From positions 248,001 through 312,000 of the forward strand of contig NZ_JBBNAD010000004.1 of the NCBI RefSeq assembly GCF_037996765.1: DNA of 64,000 nucleotides. Direction: 5' to 3'. This document shows positions 26,501-34,332 of this stretch, in pieces. Position 1 is the stretch's first letter; every line of letters starts with the position of its first letter. A model generated the notes under the pieces. The model did no database searches. It was not told where the DNA came from and worked only from the letters and a program-made list of their open reading frames with translations. This stretch comes from Bdellovibrio sp. GT3 (GTDB taxonomy: Bacteria > Bdellovibrionota > Bdellovibrionia > Bdellovibrionales > Bdellovibrionaceae). The position numbers and the translations under genes were made by a program.

Positions 26501-27106
26501 AAAATCGGAGAAGTTAACTTGTCAGCGATTGAAGAGTACGAAGAGACAGCTCAACGTTATGAGTTCCTGACGAAACAACACGCAGATTTGACTGAAGCGA
26601 AAGAGCAACTTCGTAAAGTTATCGATCGTATCAACAGAATCTGTTCTAAACGTTTCAAAGAGACTTTCGACTTGGTTAACGAGCGTTTCACTCGCGTATT
26701 CCCAGTGCTATTCGGCGGTGGTGAAGCGTGGTTGGAGCTGGTTGATGAGACCGAAAAGAACGAAGCGGGTATCGAGATCATCGCACGTCCTCCGGGCAAG
26801 AAAACACAAAACGTTTCCTTGATGTCGGGTGGGGAGAAGGCGTTGACTGCGGTTGCGCTGGTATTCTCGATCTTCCTGGTGAAACCATCACCATACTGTT
26901 TGCTGGATGAGGTTGATGCTCCACTTGATGACGCCAACGTATTCCGTTTCAATGACTTGGTTCGTGAAATGGCGAAGCGCTCACAAATCATCGTTGTTAC
27001 TCATAACAAACACACGATGGAAGTGGCGAAGAAACTTTACGGCGTAACTATGCAAGAGCGTGGTGTATCGACGATGGTTTCTGTTTCTCTTCAGGATATT
27101 AAGTAG
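23519..27106 (+). CDS. smc: Chromosome segregation protein SMC
   Basis: 1195 residues with the full SMC plan: N-terminal ATPase lobe IVGPNGCGKSN (Walker A), coiled coil from about 165 to 500, the hinge (about 510-670, with VVEVPAEYEVAMEAALGSRLQ and TADGVLTGG), a returning coiled coil, and the C-terminal lobe with LMSGGEKALTAVAL (signature) and CLLDEVDAPLDDAN (Walker B). It organises and separates sister chromosomes, which matters in a cell that makes several chromosomes inside prey before septation. The start is TTG, with AGAGGGG about 9 nt upstream; an earlier start is not supported. A terminator follows, so it is monocistronic and not next to scpA or scpB. Confidence 0.96.
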   Translation: MRIKKIELIGFKSFKDRTVIHFDAGITGIVGPNGCGKSNIVDALMWVMGDQSAKDLRASQMTDVIFGGAEGYAPLGMCEVSLTLENDGGAFPAKYIKHSEIMVTRRLHRNGEGEYFINKEPSRLKDLQEIFMDTGAGSKGFSIIAQGMIGKIITSKPEDRRMLIEEAAGITKFKARKKESQRKLVQTDQNLLRLQDIVGELKRQIDSLQRQAQRAERYRNIKNQIEDLDLWISTAQYVELARAAEEAQAIFNEAQSMEIEGDANLSTLQGQLEVLKLQILEKEKMVEEHQTVFFDKQSTVQKNEMEIQELRFEIEQARRNEQMTGTILQEQQARQELLARDKATLEEQITELKEEAETLAATFTEKNDIFQNFNSRIGTVDEDLTVKRRELFAVGQSESSLDARVNSLSAQIADLTDRQDNEQQVLNELREKQVEFESRRKKVTNELDKERQMQLDLASDADSFEANKKILSDSLAEKKLEVESFKDSLNETASRLYGLENLQNNFEGFQEGVKQVMLWQKTRSQEMMADGSVVTHFQPVSEVVEVPAEYEVAMEAALGSRLQMLLSSDANIAVDAVSHLKEQKSGRSSFMSASDQNVAFNRAQAPIGQDGVQAILKDVVKAADKFQNAVTYMLDGVAIVDSIRTALNLRATYTGWTFVTLDGDTLTADGVLTGGSSESADSGMLKRRREIKELSEKKDEYAGKLQLAQMALKKVEEQLNNVVNDFEGAQKRKMDQEIKVAELRKDFERAENEVQNAQAAVERQEREVKKLTEQLEVQEQKNEELSQALIEAREKKVLLEGEVETLNSELNSVRLGFDGLQAEVTDLQVRSASKTQEYQGVLRQLEMVTKSLNDLEAQLARMSEEAEGYNSQMTESQVTLEEKKIEFERLLDEVEQLKLQAARTKDEYEVMSESIRAIEEEASSSQRLRNERQHKMNDSQLKLEQAKMKEQYLVDSIRERYMLNLPDVIEKYINKEGDFLAADAQLKDLREKLAKIGEVNLSAIEEYEETAQRYEFLTKQHADLTEAKEQLRKVIDRINRICSKRFKETFDLVNERFTRVFPVLFGGGEAWLELVDETEKNEAGIEIIARPPGKKTQNVSLMSGGEKALTAVALVFSIFLVKPSPYCLLDEVDAPLDDANVFRFNDLVREMAKRSQIIVVTHNKHTMEVAKKLYGVTMQERGVSTMVSVSLQDIK

Positions 27107-27131
27107 TCCGATAAGAATTTTCAAAAATGAA

Positions 27132-27160
27132 AACCCAGGTGCAAAACACCTGGGTTTTTT
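27132..27160 (+). terminator. Terminator after smc
   Basis: Stem AACCCAGGTG / CACCTGGGTT, loop CAAAA, T run. Confidence 0.9.
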
Positions 27161-27292
27161 ATTTTTCGGGGGGCATAGTTTGGCTCCGTAGTTTGGGGGC
27201 TGATGTTTAATTCCTGGAAATTAAGTGCACTGACAGTTGCCTGCGGAATTCTTGTGCAGTAGTTATTTAATCAAAAGATACTCGGGGGTTTT

Positions 27293-27613
27293 ATGTTGGC
27301 GGCAGCAAGTGTGCTTGCGATGGTATTGTTTTCTTTGACGGCATTCGGAAATATTAAAAAAGCGGCTCACGCTGACATTTCCATGAAGGTGAATGCAACG
27401 ACGGCACAAATCAATTTGGAAGAGCCAAGTCGTTTTAAGGTGGGTCAAAAAGTGGGCGTATATCGTGAAGAATGTCGCGGTGGTCGTTACTCGGTTTGTA
27501 CAAGGGACCGTGTTGGCTTTGCTAAAGTATCAAAAATTCATGATCAAAAATTTGCCGAAGTAACAATGGACAATGTTTACTTCGAAGAGGGCTATGTCAT
27601 TCAAAATGACTAG
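27293..27613 (+). CDS. Small secreted protein of unknown function
   Basis: 106 residues with a hydrophobic N-terminal signal segment (AAASVLAMVLFSLTAFGN) and a beta-rich mature part (SMKVNATTAQINLEEPSRFKVGQ, VGVYREECRGGRYSVCTRDRVGFAKVSKI). The two Cys, with an EC...VC spacing of about 8, resemble the Cys pair in the SH3-like modules of the 14.4-15.9 kb genes, and the flanking KVGQKVGVY / GFAKVSKIHDQKFAEVT strands are similar. It may be a single-module relative (inference). The ribosome-binding site is weak (GGGGG, 5 nt upstream). Confidence 0.55.
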   Translation: MLAAASVLAMVLFSLTAFGNIKKAAHADISMKVNATTAQINLEEPSRFKVGQKVGVYREECRGGRYSVCTRDRVGFAKVSKIHDQKFAEVTMDNVYFEEGYVIQND

Positions 27614-27674
27614 ACCCGGAGGAATTTGAAAGTTCGATCGGGACATATTTGAAAAATAATAAGAAACTATTTAA

Positions 27675-27863
27675 ATGAAATATCTGATAGTCAGTTCAAT
27701 AGTTATCTTTTGCCTTGGAATCTGGGTCCGTCATCGTGATGTCAGGATTCGAAAGAACACCACTGTGAATCCCAAGAAGCTTTCCCCAGCACAGGTTGTT
27801 TACTCTCTTTGTTTTGCCTATCCATTTTGTGTCCTTTATATATGGTTGGAAAACCTCCTTTAG
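27675..27863 (+). CDS. Small hypothetical membrane protein
   Basis: 62 residues with two hydrophobic segments (about 3-18 and 40-60) separated by a basic loop (RHRDVRIRKNTTVNPKK), consistent with a two-span inner-membrane protein. No Shine-Dalgarno is visible. No family recognised. Whether it is expressed is uncertain. Confidence 0.45.
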   Translation: MKYLIVSSIVIFCLGIWVRHRDVRIRKNTTVNPKKLSPAQVVYSLCFAYPFCVLYIWLENLL

Positions 27864-27941
27864 TCCGGCTGTGGTTGTTTTTGTATTTTAGAACGTTAAT
27901 AATTAAACCATCTGACTTTTCGATAGAAAACCGGGGCGTTG

Positions 27942-28844
27942 ATGGAATTAAATTATTTGCGTGCATTCTTTGAAGTGGCAAAAGCCGGTAAATTTTCTGA
28001 GGCTGCTCAGAAACTCAATATCAGTCAAAGTGCGCTCAGTCGCTCCGTTTCTCTTCTGGAAGAATCTGAAGGTGTCATTCTGTTTGACCGCTCAAAAAGC
28101 GGTGTGGCTTTAACTGCCAAAGGCCGCGATGTTTTTCAGTTGTGTGAGGACTTGTTTCGAACTGAAAAAGCGATTGAGAACCTGTGCCGAAATGTGCAGG
28201 AAACCTGTGAAGGCCCTTTGAAGTTTGCGGCAACGGATAATGTGGTGAATGACTATTTGATTGAGCCCTTGCATACCTTCCGCAGACAGTATCCCAAGGT
28301 TATACCCAGTATCACTTCGGGTTCTCCGGATGATATTATTAATTCCCTGATTCACACGGATAATGAGTTTGCTCTACTGTTTGCCAAGGTGGCGCTTCCC
28401 AATATTGAATACCAGAAAATCAGCTCCGAAGTGATGACTCTGGTTTGTAAGCCCGAGATCTGGAAGGAATGCAAATCCTCAAGCAATGAGAAAACCATCA
28501 AAAAGATTTTGGAAAAGTATGGCTACCTTTGTTCGATTGGCGCTTTGCAAAGCACGCGACCGAAGCGGGTTGTGATGGAGTTATTTGGTGAAATGCCCCA
28601 AGTCGGACTCGAGATGAACAGCCAGGAAGCGCAGAAGCGCTTCTGTCTTTCGGGGGAGGGGTTTGCTTATCTGACCCGTTTCATGGTTGAGGATGAAATC
28701 AAAAAAGGTATGCTATTTGAGGTGCCGGTTGATAACCCACATGAATTCAATTTGTGGCTGGCTTATCGCAAAGGTCGTCAGCTGAGTCTGACTTCAAGAA
28801 CCTTTATTGAGCACGTAACCAAGTACGTTGAAGGGCACCTGTAA
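27942..28844 (+). CDS. LysR-family transcriptional regulator
   Basis: 300 residues. The N-terminal winged helix reads MELNYLRAFFEVAKAGKFSEAAQKLNISQSALSRSVSLLEESEGVILFDRS, a standard LysR DNA-binding domain, followed by an effector domain of the periplasmic-binding-protein fold (about 90-295). The effector is not deducible. LysR genes are often divergent from their target; here the upstream neighbour is co-directional, so the target is unknown. The ATG at 27942 is preferred over a TTG one codon upstream. Confidence 0.9.
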   Translation: MELNYLRAFFEVAKAGKFSEAAQKLNISQSALSRSVSLLEESEGVILFDRSKSGVALTAKGRDVFQLCEDLFRTEKAIENLCRNVQETCEGPLKFAATDNVVNDYLIEPLHTFRRQYPKVIPSITSGSPDDIINSLIHTDNEFALLFAKVALPNIEYQKISSEVMTLVCKPEIWKECKSSSNEKTIKKILEKYGYLCSIGALQSTRPKRVVMELFGEMPQVGLEMNSQEAQKRFCLSGEGFAYLTRFMVEDEIKKGMLFEVPVDNPHEFNLWLAYRKGRQLSLTSRTFIEHVTKYVEGHL

Positions 28845-28927
28845 AAGACGTTAACACCAAGTAGCTCCTTAGCTGGGGGCTGGTTCGATTTCGCGGTGGC
28901 TGATTCCTTGCTTGGATAAGCCCTGAT

Positions 28928-29848
28928 ATGAAAATGAAAGCTTTCTGGCCGGGTATCCTGGCACTAACACTATTAATGACGGTGGGACCTGCACATGCGG
29001 TAAAGCACATGTGCACGCATATATTTGATCCCAAGTTTGATAGTGAGGCGGCTCTGGCTCCTCAATCAGAGGCCTATGCTAAATTCATCAAACAACACGT
29101 ATCGACGAATAAAGTTCTAAGCGCGATGGAGCGCTATCAAAAACTTATGGGTTTTGAAGTGATCGATCAAAAAGGGGAATCCCTGGATCTGGTCAAAGTT
29201 CGTTTTGCCAAGCTTTCACAAAAACAAAAAGAAGAAATGATGACGTTGGTTAAAGACGTCTATGTGGATGTGAAACTGCTTAAATACTCCAAAGACGGCC
29301 CGGTGAAATTTTTCAAGCGCCACTTGGATATGATGGTTTCCGAGTATCTGAATGTGCGCAGCTGGTTCAAATATATGATCACAGAGCGCCAGGCTCCGAT
29401 CGACAAGGCTATGGATCTTTATTTTAAACGTATTCAGGAATTAACGGATGCACCGATTATTTTGGAAGGTTCTGATGTTCTGTATACGGCTTTACGTTTG
29501 CAGGATAAGTTCTTGCAGCAACAGAAGTTGCCGGGACCGATCGTGATCTATGGAAGCTTTGCTAATGGCAAAGCCTATGAGAAGACCAGTGATTTGGATT
29601 ATGGTGTAGTTGATGCCCGCACCGAACAGGTCATTCGTGAAACAGACACCTTGAAGATGCTTGAGGAGTTCCCATTTTCAGATGCACAGGCACATTTGAT
29701 TCAACCCAAGCAGATTCAGGGCTTGGGGTATATGAACCCTGTGGTTGTGATCGTAAAAGACAAATTCATCGAAGTTCGTGTCTATGGCAGCGGTCCGGAG
29801 AAGGCACATCTTAAAGGCAAAGTTCCCTTTGATGTCTATTACTTCTAA
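28928..29848 (+). CDS. Exported protein with a nucleotidyltransferase (Pol-beta/MNT) motif
   Basis: 306 residues. A strong signal peptide (AFWPGILALTLLMTVGPAHA) precedes about 180 residues of mostly helical sequence. Then comes IYGSFANGKAYEKTSDLDYGV, the GS-x(11)-DxD signature of the nucleotidyltransferase superfamily (G209, S210, D222, D224), with a candidate third acid in KFIEVRV further on. Such enzymes transfer nucleotides from NTPs onto proteins, RNAs or antibiotics and normally work in the cytosol. Export is therefore odd and suggests use outside the cell, for example inside prey (inference). No antitoxin-like partner is adjacent. There is no clear Shine-Dalgarno; a GATAAG hexamer ends 7 nt before the ATG. 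Confidence 0.6.
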   Translation: MKMKAFWPGILALTLLMTVGPAHAVKHMCTHIFDPKFDSEAALAPQSEAYAKFIKQHVSTNKVLSAMERYQKLMGFEVIDQKGESLDLVKVRFAKLSQKQKEEMMTLVKDVYVDVKLLKYSKDGPVKFFKRHLDMMVSEYLNVRSWFKYMITERQAPIDKAMDLYFKRIQELTDAPIILEGSDVLYTALRLQDKFLQQQKLPGPIVIYGSFANGKAYEKTSDLDYGVVDARTEQVIRETDTLKMLEEFPFSDAQAHLIQPKQIQGLGYMNPVVVIVKDKFIEVRVYGSGPEKAHLKGKVPFDVYYF

Positions 29849-30688
29849 TTAGAACCGGGCTGTTAAATACGCTTGCGGCCCGAGGTATTCGTAATTGAAT
29901 TCGCCATTCCATTTCTTTCCGTCCACTTCAACCCCAATGTAAAACCAGTTCAGCGCAGCTCCGACACCCACGTATGTTGAGAACCACCACTCCGTATTGG
30001 CTGCGGCGCTGAGGATATTGCCCTGCATGTCCATTCCCGAAGCCGCGATCTTGTAAGCGAAGGCTCCAACATTGGTTCCCACCGACCAATTGGGTGTGAT
30101 CATATATTTTAAATCGAGACCCAGAAGAGGAAGGGGAGCATTGGCCGCGGCCGTGGCCTCCCGCGAGGTGCTGATCGGACTTAAGGAGACGCTCCCGTTC
30201 AGTTTCAAATTAATTTGCGACCATTGCACGCCGGCCCCGGCAGAAACTTCCCAATCTGGGGTTTTAATGAATGCATAAGACCACGCAATCGGAATAATCG
30301 TGAAAGTAAACTTGCTCGAGAGATCCGCTCCCACGGGATAGATCTGATCACCAATTTGAATCTGTCGATCGATTGTTTTATTTCCGGTGCGACTAAAGTT
30401 GAAAACATCCAGAGTGAGTTTATTACGCTCAGACATGCGCCACATAACGGAGCCTCGGATCGTGGTTTCCTCGACATCGATGCCGAGATCCCTTTCCAGA
30501 TTCACTTCATCCCCGCGACCCAGTCGTTCGTTATTCACCCGCAGTGTGGTGTCGAAGGATGGTAAAAAGTAGCCCAGCTTAAAAACGAATTCCTCATCTC
30601 CTTGAGAGGGCAGTGCATGACTTTGTGAGGAATAAAGAAACAGAAGTGGCAGGAAAAGAACTGGGACATAGTGTTTGAACCGCTTCAT
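29849..30688 (-). CDS. Predicted outer-membrane beta-barrel protein
   Basis: 279 residues from the ATG at 30688: signal peptide (VLFLPLLFLYSSQSHA), then amphipathic strands such as FVFKLGYFLPSFDTTLRVNN, TIRGSVMWRMSERNKLTLDVFNFSR and FTFTIIPIAWSYAFIKTPDWEVSAGAGVQWSQINL, ending YLTARF with a terminal Phe as in barrel proteins. Porin-like or OmpW-like topology is plausible; no substrate is evident. AAAGGA lies 5 nt before the ATG. Its stop abuts that of the exported nucleotidyltransferase gene. Confidence 0.65.
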   Translation of the reverse strand: MKRFKHYVPVLFLPLLFLYSSQSHALPSQGDEEFVFKLGYFLPSFDTTLRVNNERLGRGDEVNLERDLGIDVEETTIRGSVMWRMSERNKLTLDVFNFSRTGNKTIDRQIQIGDQIYPVGADLSSKFTFTIIPIAWSYAFIKTPDWEVSAGAGVQWSQINLKLNGSVSLSPISTSREATAAANAPLPLLGLDLKYMITPNWSVGTNVGAFAYKIAASGMDMQGNILSAAANTEWWFSTYVGVGAALNWFYIGVEVDGKKWNGEFNYEYLGPQAYLTARF

Positions 30689-30765
30689 GACAATCCTTTG
30701 GTTTGTCTGAATATTTCCCCTTAAAGGTAGCGGCAGTTCAATATGTGATTGAGCAGGAAAAACAA

Positions 30766-30806
30766 GCAAAGCCCCACGCGGCGTCCGACTTCCTGCGGGG
30801 CTTTGC
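30766..30806 (-). terminator. Terminator after the nitroreductase gene
   Basis: Minus-strand stem GCAAAGCCCCGC / GCGTGGGGCTTTGC, followed by TTGTTTTT. Confidence 0.8.
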
Positions 30807-30820
30807 CTGTCTTAACAGGT

Positions 30821-31462
30821 TTATTTCACATATTCGATGAGAGCATCGTCAGAGAAACGGACCTTTTTAAGATTTTGAAAAGAGTCTTCTGCGTGACGAT
30901 ATCCTAATGTAACGGTGGCAATCGACTTCCAACCGCTGCCTTCCAGTTTAAGAATACGGTCGTAATCTGAAGGACTGAAGCCTTCCATGGGTGTTGTGTC
31001 AATTTTTAACAAGGCGGCAGTCTCAAGCAAGAAGCCCATGGCGATATAGGCCTGTCGTTGTGACCAGGTTCTGATTTTTTCTTCCGGAGCCTTTACCACA
31101 TTATTGATCAACATCTCTTTATATCCGTTCAAGGATTCAAGAGGGGCACCCCTAACTTCGGCAACGCGATTTATGTATTTTTGCACAAAGGCTTCATCGA
31201 TAGTGTCGCGATAGAGCAGAACAATTTGATGGCTTGCATCTGTGATTTGCGATTGATTCCAGGAAACGGGTTTTAACTCTTCGCGAACCTGAGGATTTTC
31301 CACCACGAGAAACTTCCACGGTTGAATGCCGTAAGAGGACGGAGCCAGTTTTAAAGACTCAAGCAGGGTGTTTAGGTCTTTGTCTGAGATTTTTTTGTTC
31401 GGGTCGAATCTTTTAACTGCATAGCGCCACTCGAGGGCCTCTTGGATCTGTTTATTAGCCAT
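30821..31462 (-). CDS. NAD(P)H-dependent nitroreductase-family oxidoreductase
   Basis: 213 residues matching the NfsB-like FMN nitroreductases: EALEWRYAVKRFDPNKKISD with the FMN phosphate-binding RYAVKRF, LAPSSYGIQPWKFLVVEN, QAYIAMGFLLETAALLKIDTTPMEGFSP and a C-terminal LGYRHAEDSF. These enzymes reduce quinones, nitro compounds or flavins in the cytosol. AAAGGAG precedes the ATG at 31462; the frame extends further up but overlaps the promoter and operator. It is divergent from an Rrf2-type regulator, which probably controls it. Confidence 0.88.
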   Translation of the reverse strand: MANKQIQEALEWRYAVKRFDPNKKISDKDLNTLLESLKLAPSSYGIQPWKFLVVENPQVREELKPVSWNQSQITDASHQIVLLYRDTIDEAFVQKYINRVAEVRGAPLESLNGYKEMLINNVVKAPEEKIRTWSQRQAYIAMGFLLETAALLKIDTTPMEGFSPSDYDRILKLEGSGWKSIATVTLGYRHAEDSFQNLKKVRFSDDALIEYVK

Positions 31463-31481
31463 GGATTGGACTCCTTTTAAA

Positions 31482-31528
31482 TGTATCCAACATAGATACA
31501 ATATGAACCTGACGGAATTTAATTGCAA
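31482..31528 (-). promoter_or_regulatory. Nitroreductase promoter with operator-like inverted repeat
   Basis: Minus strand: TTGCAA (31528-31523), 17-bp spacer, CATATT (31505-31500). A perfect inverted repeat TGTATC-N7-GATACA (31482-31500) covers the predicted start site and would block initiation when bound. The divergent Rrf2 regulator is the obvious candidate. Confidence 0.6.
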
Positions 31529-31606
31529 CAATAAAACGCACATTTAAAGCGAATAATCCTCAAAGAGACGATTAAATCTGTTTTAAAGGGTCTTGTTGCT
31601 GCCCAT

Positions 31607-31634
31607 TGTTTCTTTTTGCAGCATCAGCTATAAT
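31607..31634 (+). promoter_or_regulatory. Rrf2-regulator promoter, leaderless
   Basis: TTGTTT (31607-31612), 16-bp spacer, consensus TATAAT (31629-31634), six nucleotides, ATG at 31641. Confidence 0.6.
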
Positions 31635-31640
31635 GGACGC

Positions 31641-32048
31641 ATGCTTGATCAAAGATTTTCAGTATCAGTACATATTATGACGGTTCTTAGCTACCACAAA
31701 GGTGAGCTGATGACCTCTGAAGTCCTGGCCTCAAGCATTCGCACCAACCCCACAGTGATTCGTCGCCTATTGGCAAAGTTGGTGGAAGCCGGCTTGGTTG
31801 AAAGCTTCAAAGGGAAAGCCGGGGGAGTGCGCCTGAACGACAAGTGTAAAGAGATCACGCTTAAAGATATCTACATGGCAGTTTCAGGAAAACCTCTTTT
31901 AAATACTCCGGATAAAGAACCTTTAAAACAATGTGCTGTATCGTGCGCGATGAAAAAAATCATGTGCGATATCTCATCGGGCCTTGAGAATCATTCGATG
32001 TCTTACCTAAGCAAAATCAAACTTGCTGACCTGACGCAAAAAGTATAA
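31641..32048 (+). CDS. Rrf2-family transcriptional regulator
   Basis: 135 residues from the ATG at 31641: LDQRFSVSVHIMTVLSYHKGELMTSEVLASSIRTNPTVIRRLLAKLVEAGLVES is an Rrf2 winged helix, then KGKAGGVRLNDKCKEITLKDIYMAV. Three Cys follow in QCAVSCAMKKIMCD. The spacing (C-x3-C-x6-C) differs from the IscR/NsrR Fe-S cluster pattern, so a thiol switch or another ligand set is possible. It is divergent from the nitroreductase with an inverted repeat over that gene's start site, suggesting redox-responsive repression (inference). The gene downstream is 7 bp away. Confidence 0.85.
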   Translation: MLDQRFSVSVHIMTVLSYHKGELMTSEVLASSIRTNPTVIRRLLAKLVEAGLVESFKGKAGGVRLNDKCKEITLKDIYMAVSGKPLLNTPDKEPLKQCAVSCAMKKIMCDISSGLENHSMSYLSKIKLADLTQKV

Positions 32049-32055
32049 CCGCGTG

Positions 32056-32247
32056 ATGACTGAACAAGAGAAGCAGGAAATTGAAAGACTTCACAACGAA
32101 GCCTGTAATCAAGGGAAGCTTTTTTATATTGACCCCAAAACGGGCTATCAGGTTTTTACAAAACTCAATCATCTAAAAAGAGGACACTGTTGCAACTCCG
32201 GTTGCCGCCATTGCCCTTACAGAGAAAATAAGCAGGCAGAAAATTAG
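32056..32247 (+). CDS. DUF5522-like small Cys-rich protein
   Basis: 63 residues. The core GYQVFTKLNHLKRGHCCNSGCRHCPYR is the DUF5522 signature, with four Cys in CCxxxCRHC suited to metal or Fe-S binding. Family function unknown. It lies just after the Rrf2 gene without its own ribosome-binding site, so it may be translationally coupled and belong to the same redox-related unit. Confidence 0.75.
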   Translation: MTEQEKQEIERLHNEACNQGKLFYIDPKTGYQVFTKLNHLKRGHCCNSGCRHCPYRENKQAEN

Positions 32248-32553
32248 ATTTTCTGCCCTTTCGCAATCACAGCATAAGATACAAATCGCTCCACAAACTT
32301 TCACTCGTGAGATGAATTTGCCGGGGAAACGTGCATAAACTGTTGAAACGAGTGAACTGTTGGCAGTCTCACGTAACTGGACGAATGTGCATAATCATTA
32401 ACCGAAAATTCGAACAATAGTGCCCTAGACCACCACTGGTGGAATACAAATAGACATTTTCGACTCAATAAAGGTCGTGATTTCTCGAATTGATACACCC
32501 ACTCGTATTTACTCCCTGCTAAGCTTTTATCTGCAAGGTGGGGTGTGTTTGTT
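32248..32553 (+). promoter_or_regulatory. Intergenic region before the motor-like operon
   Basis: 306 bp without a supported gene. A weak sigma-28-like pair, TAAAGGTC (32469-32476), N12, ATTGATAC (32489-32496), could drive the operon. AAGGTGGGG (32536-32544) lies before the ATG at 32554. Confidence 0.3.
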
Positions 32554-34320
32554 ATGGCGTTCAATTATGAAAAACACAAAAGTAGCCATTCCGAAGACAG
32601 CTTCTGGACATCATATTCAGACTTGTTCCTGGGACTCAGTACGATCTTTCTACTATTATATGTAGTGGCGAGTCTGAGAACGGGAACTGATGCGCTCAGA
32701 GGCCAAATCGAGAATCAAAAGCTATCGATGCAAGTCGAAGAATTACAACATCAGCTCAAAATGTATGAGTCGGTGAAGAATGACTATTTGGCGAATCAAG
32801 CGTCAAAAGACGAGGCTCAGGAATACCAGGAGTTGATGGATAAGCTGACTCTTTTGCAAGAGGATGCGAAATCGGAAAAAGACAAGCTGGTGCAACAGGC
32901 TTTGGAAAACGACAAAAAGGCCAAAGCACTTAATAAGTATCAGCAGATGGTGCGCAACGTGATGAATGCCAACAAGATGGCGAAATCCAAGATCATCAAT
33001 CGTGACGATTTGATCAAGGATCAGGACGTTGAAATTGCTGACCAGGAAGTTGAGATCAAGGATTTGAATCAGGATATTCAGCACAAACAACAGTTGATCG
33101 CCCAGGGCGAAAAGCAGATTGCTGACACTGAACAGTCGTTGCAGCGTCGGATGAATGAACTCCGCTACGCTTATAAGCAAAACAAACTGAATAAAACGAA
33201 ATTTGAACAGCAGATGGCTGCGGCAAAAGCGGATGCGAATTCCAAGATCAATGGACTTAGCAATGCCAATGCTCAGTATCAAGCGCAGTTGCAGGAAGCC
33301 AACGATCAGTTGGGACAAACTCAATCTGACCTGAGCAAAACCAAAGGAATGCTGGCACAGAAAGAGGGCGAAGCCCGTGGCTTGCAAGGTCAGTTGGGTG
33401 AAGCCAAAGGACAGCTGGGTAAAACGCAAAGCGAATTGGCCAGCACTCGCGGTGCTTTGTCACAGACTTCCGGTCAATTGGCAGCCACCCAAGGCGAACT
33501 TGGACAAACGAAAGGTCAACTGGGTCACTTGAAAGGCAAAGTTGGCGAACTTGAAGGGGAGCTGGGAGCTACCAAAGGGGCATTGGGTTCCGCAAAAGGA
33601 CAATTGGCCGCTGCACAAGGAGAACTTGGGCAGGCAAAGGGTCAGTTGGGTAACCTGAAAGGCCAAGTGGGCAATCTGCAAGGTCAGGTTGGTAACTTGA
33701 AAGGCCAACTGAATGCGACGGAGGGACAACTGGCAACAGCTCGTGCCGAAATTGAAGCGCGTAAAGCTGTGGCGAATGAAATCAGCAAGGGTTTTGCAAA
33801 AGCCGGTATCAAAGCTGAAATCGACGGTCAGACGGGCGATGTCGTTTTGGATTTCGGTCAGCAATACTTTGATTCTGACTCGGACAGATTGAAACGTGAA
33901 ATGAAGGGTGTGATCGAAAAAGCCATGCCGATTTACTCGCGCTCGCTATTCGGCAATCCGAAAATCTCTGACAAGGTTTCAGCAGTTGAGATCGTGGGTT
34001 TCGCTTCTCCTACGTATCAAGGTCGTTTCATCGACCCGAACAGCAGTAAGCCAGGTGATAAAGAAGCATTGAAATACAACATGGATCTTTCATATCGTCG
34101 TGCGAAGTCGATCTTCAACTATATGTTGGACGAAGACAACGTGCGCTTTGAACATCAAAAACAATTGATGGGATTGATGAAAGTCTCAGGACGAAGCTTC
34201 CTGGAGGTCATGAAAGTTCAGAATCGAGGCGTGGCGACAGCTGCCGAGTTCTGTAAGCAAAATGACTGTAAAAAAGCTCAGCGGGTAATTATCCGCTTCA
34301 GCATGGATCAAAAGAAATAA
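32554..34320 (+). CDS. MotB-like protein: TM Asp, long Gly/Gln heptad coiled coil, OmpA-like C terminus
   Basis: 588 residues. The N terminus has SFWTSYSDLFLGLSTIFLLLY, one transmembrane helix (about 24-41) with an Asp at residue 23, matching the MotB/ExbD/ZorB position of the proton-carrying Asp. A coiled coil (about 45-415) follows; its second half is a regular heptad repeat rich in GQLG, KGQ and GEL units. The C terminus (about 420-588) is OmpA/MotB-like: VVLDFGQQYFDSDSDRLK, VEIVGFASPTYQGRF, LSYRRAKSIFNYML. By family logic the coil and OmpA domain are periplasmic and bind peptidoglycan. A coil of 370 residues is far longer than in flagellar MotB. The next gene encodes the channel partner 12 bp downstream. 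Confidence 0.78.
   Translation: MAFNYEKHKSSHSEDSFWTSYSDLFLGLSTIFLLLYVVASLRTGTDALRGQIENQKLSMQVEELQHQLKMYESVKNDYLANQASKDEAQEYQELMDKLTLLQEDAKSEKDKLVQQALENDKKAKALNKYQQMVRNVMNANKMAKSKIINRDDLIKDQDVEIADQEVEIKDLNQDIQHKQQLIAQGEKQIADTEQSLQRRMNELRYAYKQNKLNKTKFEQQMAAAKADANSKINGLSNANAQYQAQLQEANDQLGQTQSDLSKTKGMLAQKEGEARGLQGQLGEAKGQLGKTQSELASTRGALSQTSGQLAATQGELGQTKGQLGHLKGKVGELEGELGATKGALGSAKGQLAAAQGELGQAKGQLGNLKGQVGNLQGQVGNLKGQLNATEGQLATARAEIEARKAVANEISKGFAKAGIKAEIDGQTGDVVLDFGQQYFDSDSDRLKREMKGVIEKAMPIYSRSLFGNPKISDKVSAVEIVGFASPTYQGRFIDPNSSKPGDKEALKYNMDLSYRRAKSIFNYMLDEDNVRFEHQKQLMGLMKVSGRSFLEVMKVQNRGVATAAEFCKQNDCKKAQRVIIRFSMDQKK
33250..33760 (+). repeat. Internal heptad-repeat DNA in the MotB-like gene
   Basis: About 500 bp of imperfect 21-bp units encoding GQLGxxK/Q-type heptads, with Gly recurring at fixed heptad positions. 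Such DNA can expand or contract by slippage. Confidence 0.7.
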
Positions 34321-34332
34321 AAGGGGTGGGAC

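Noticed and set aside
27614-27674. Separate small gene between 27613 and 27675
   Set aside because: Only 61 bp with no start codon and ribosome-binding site combination.
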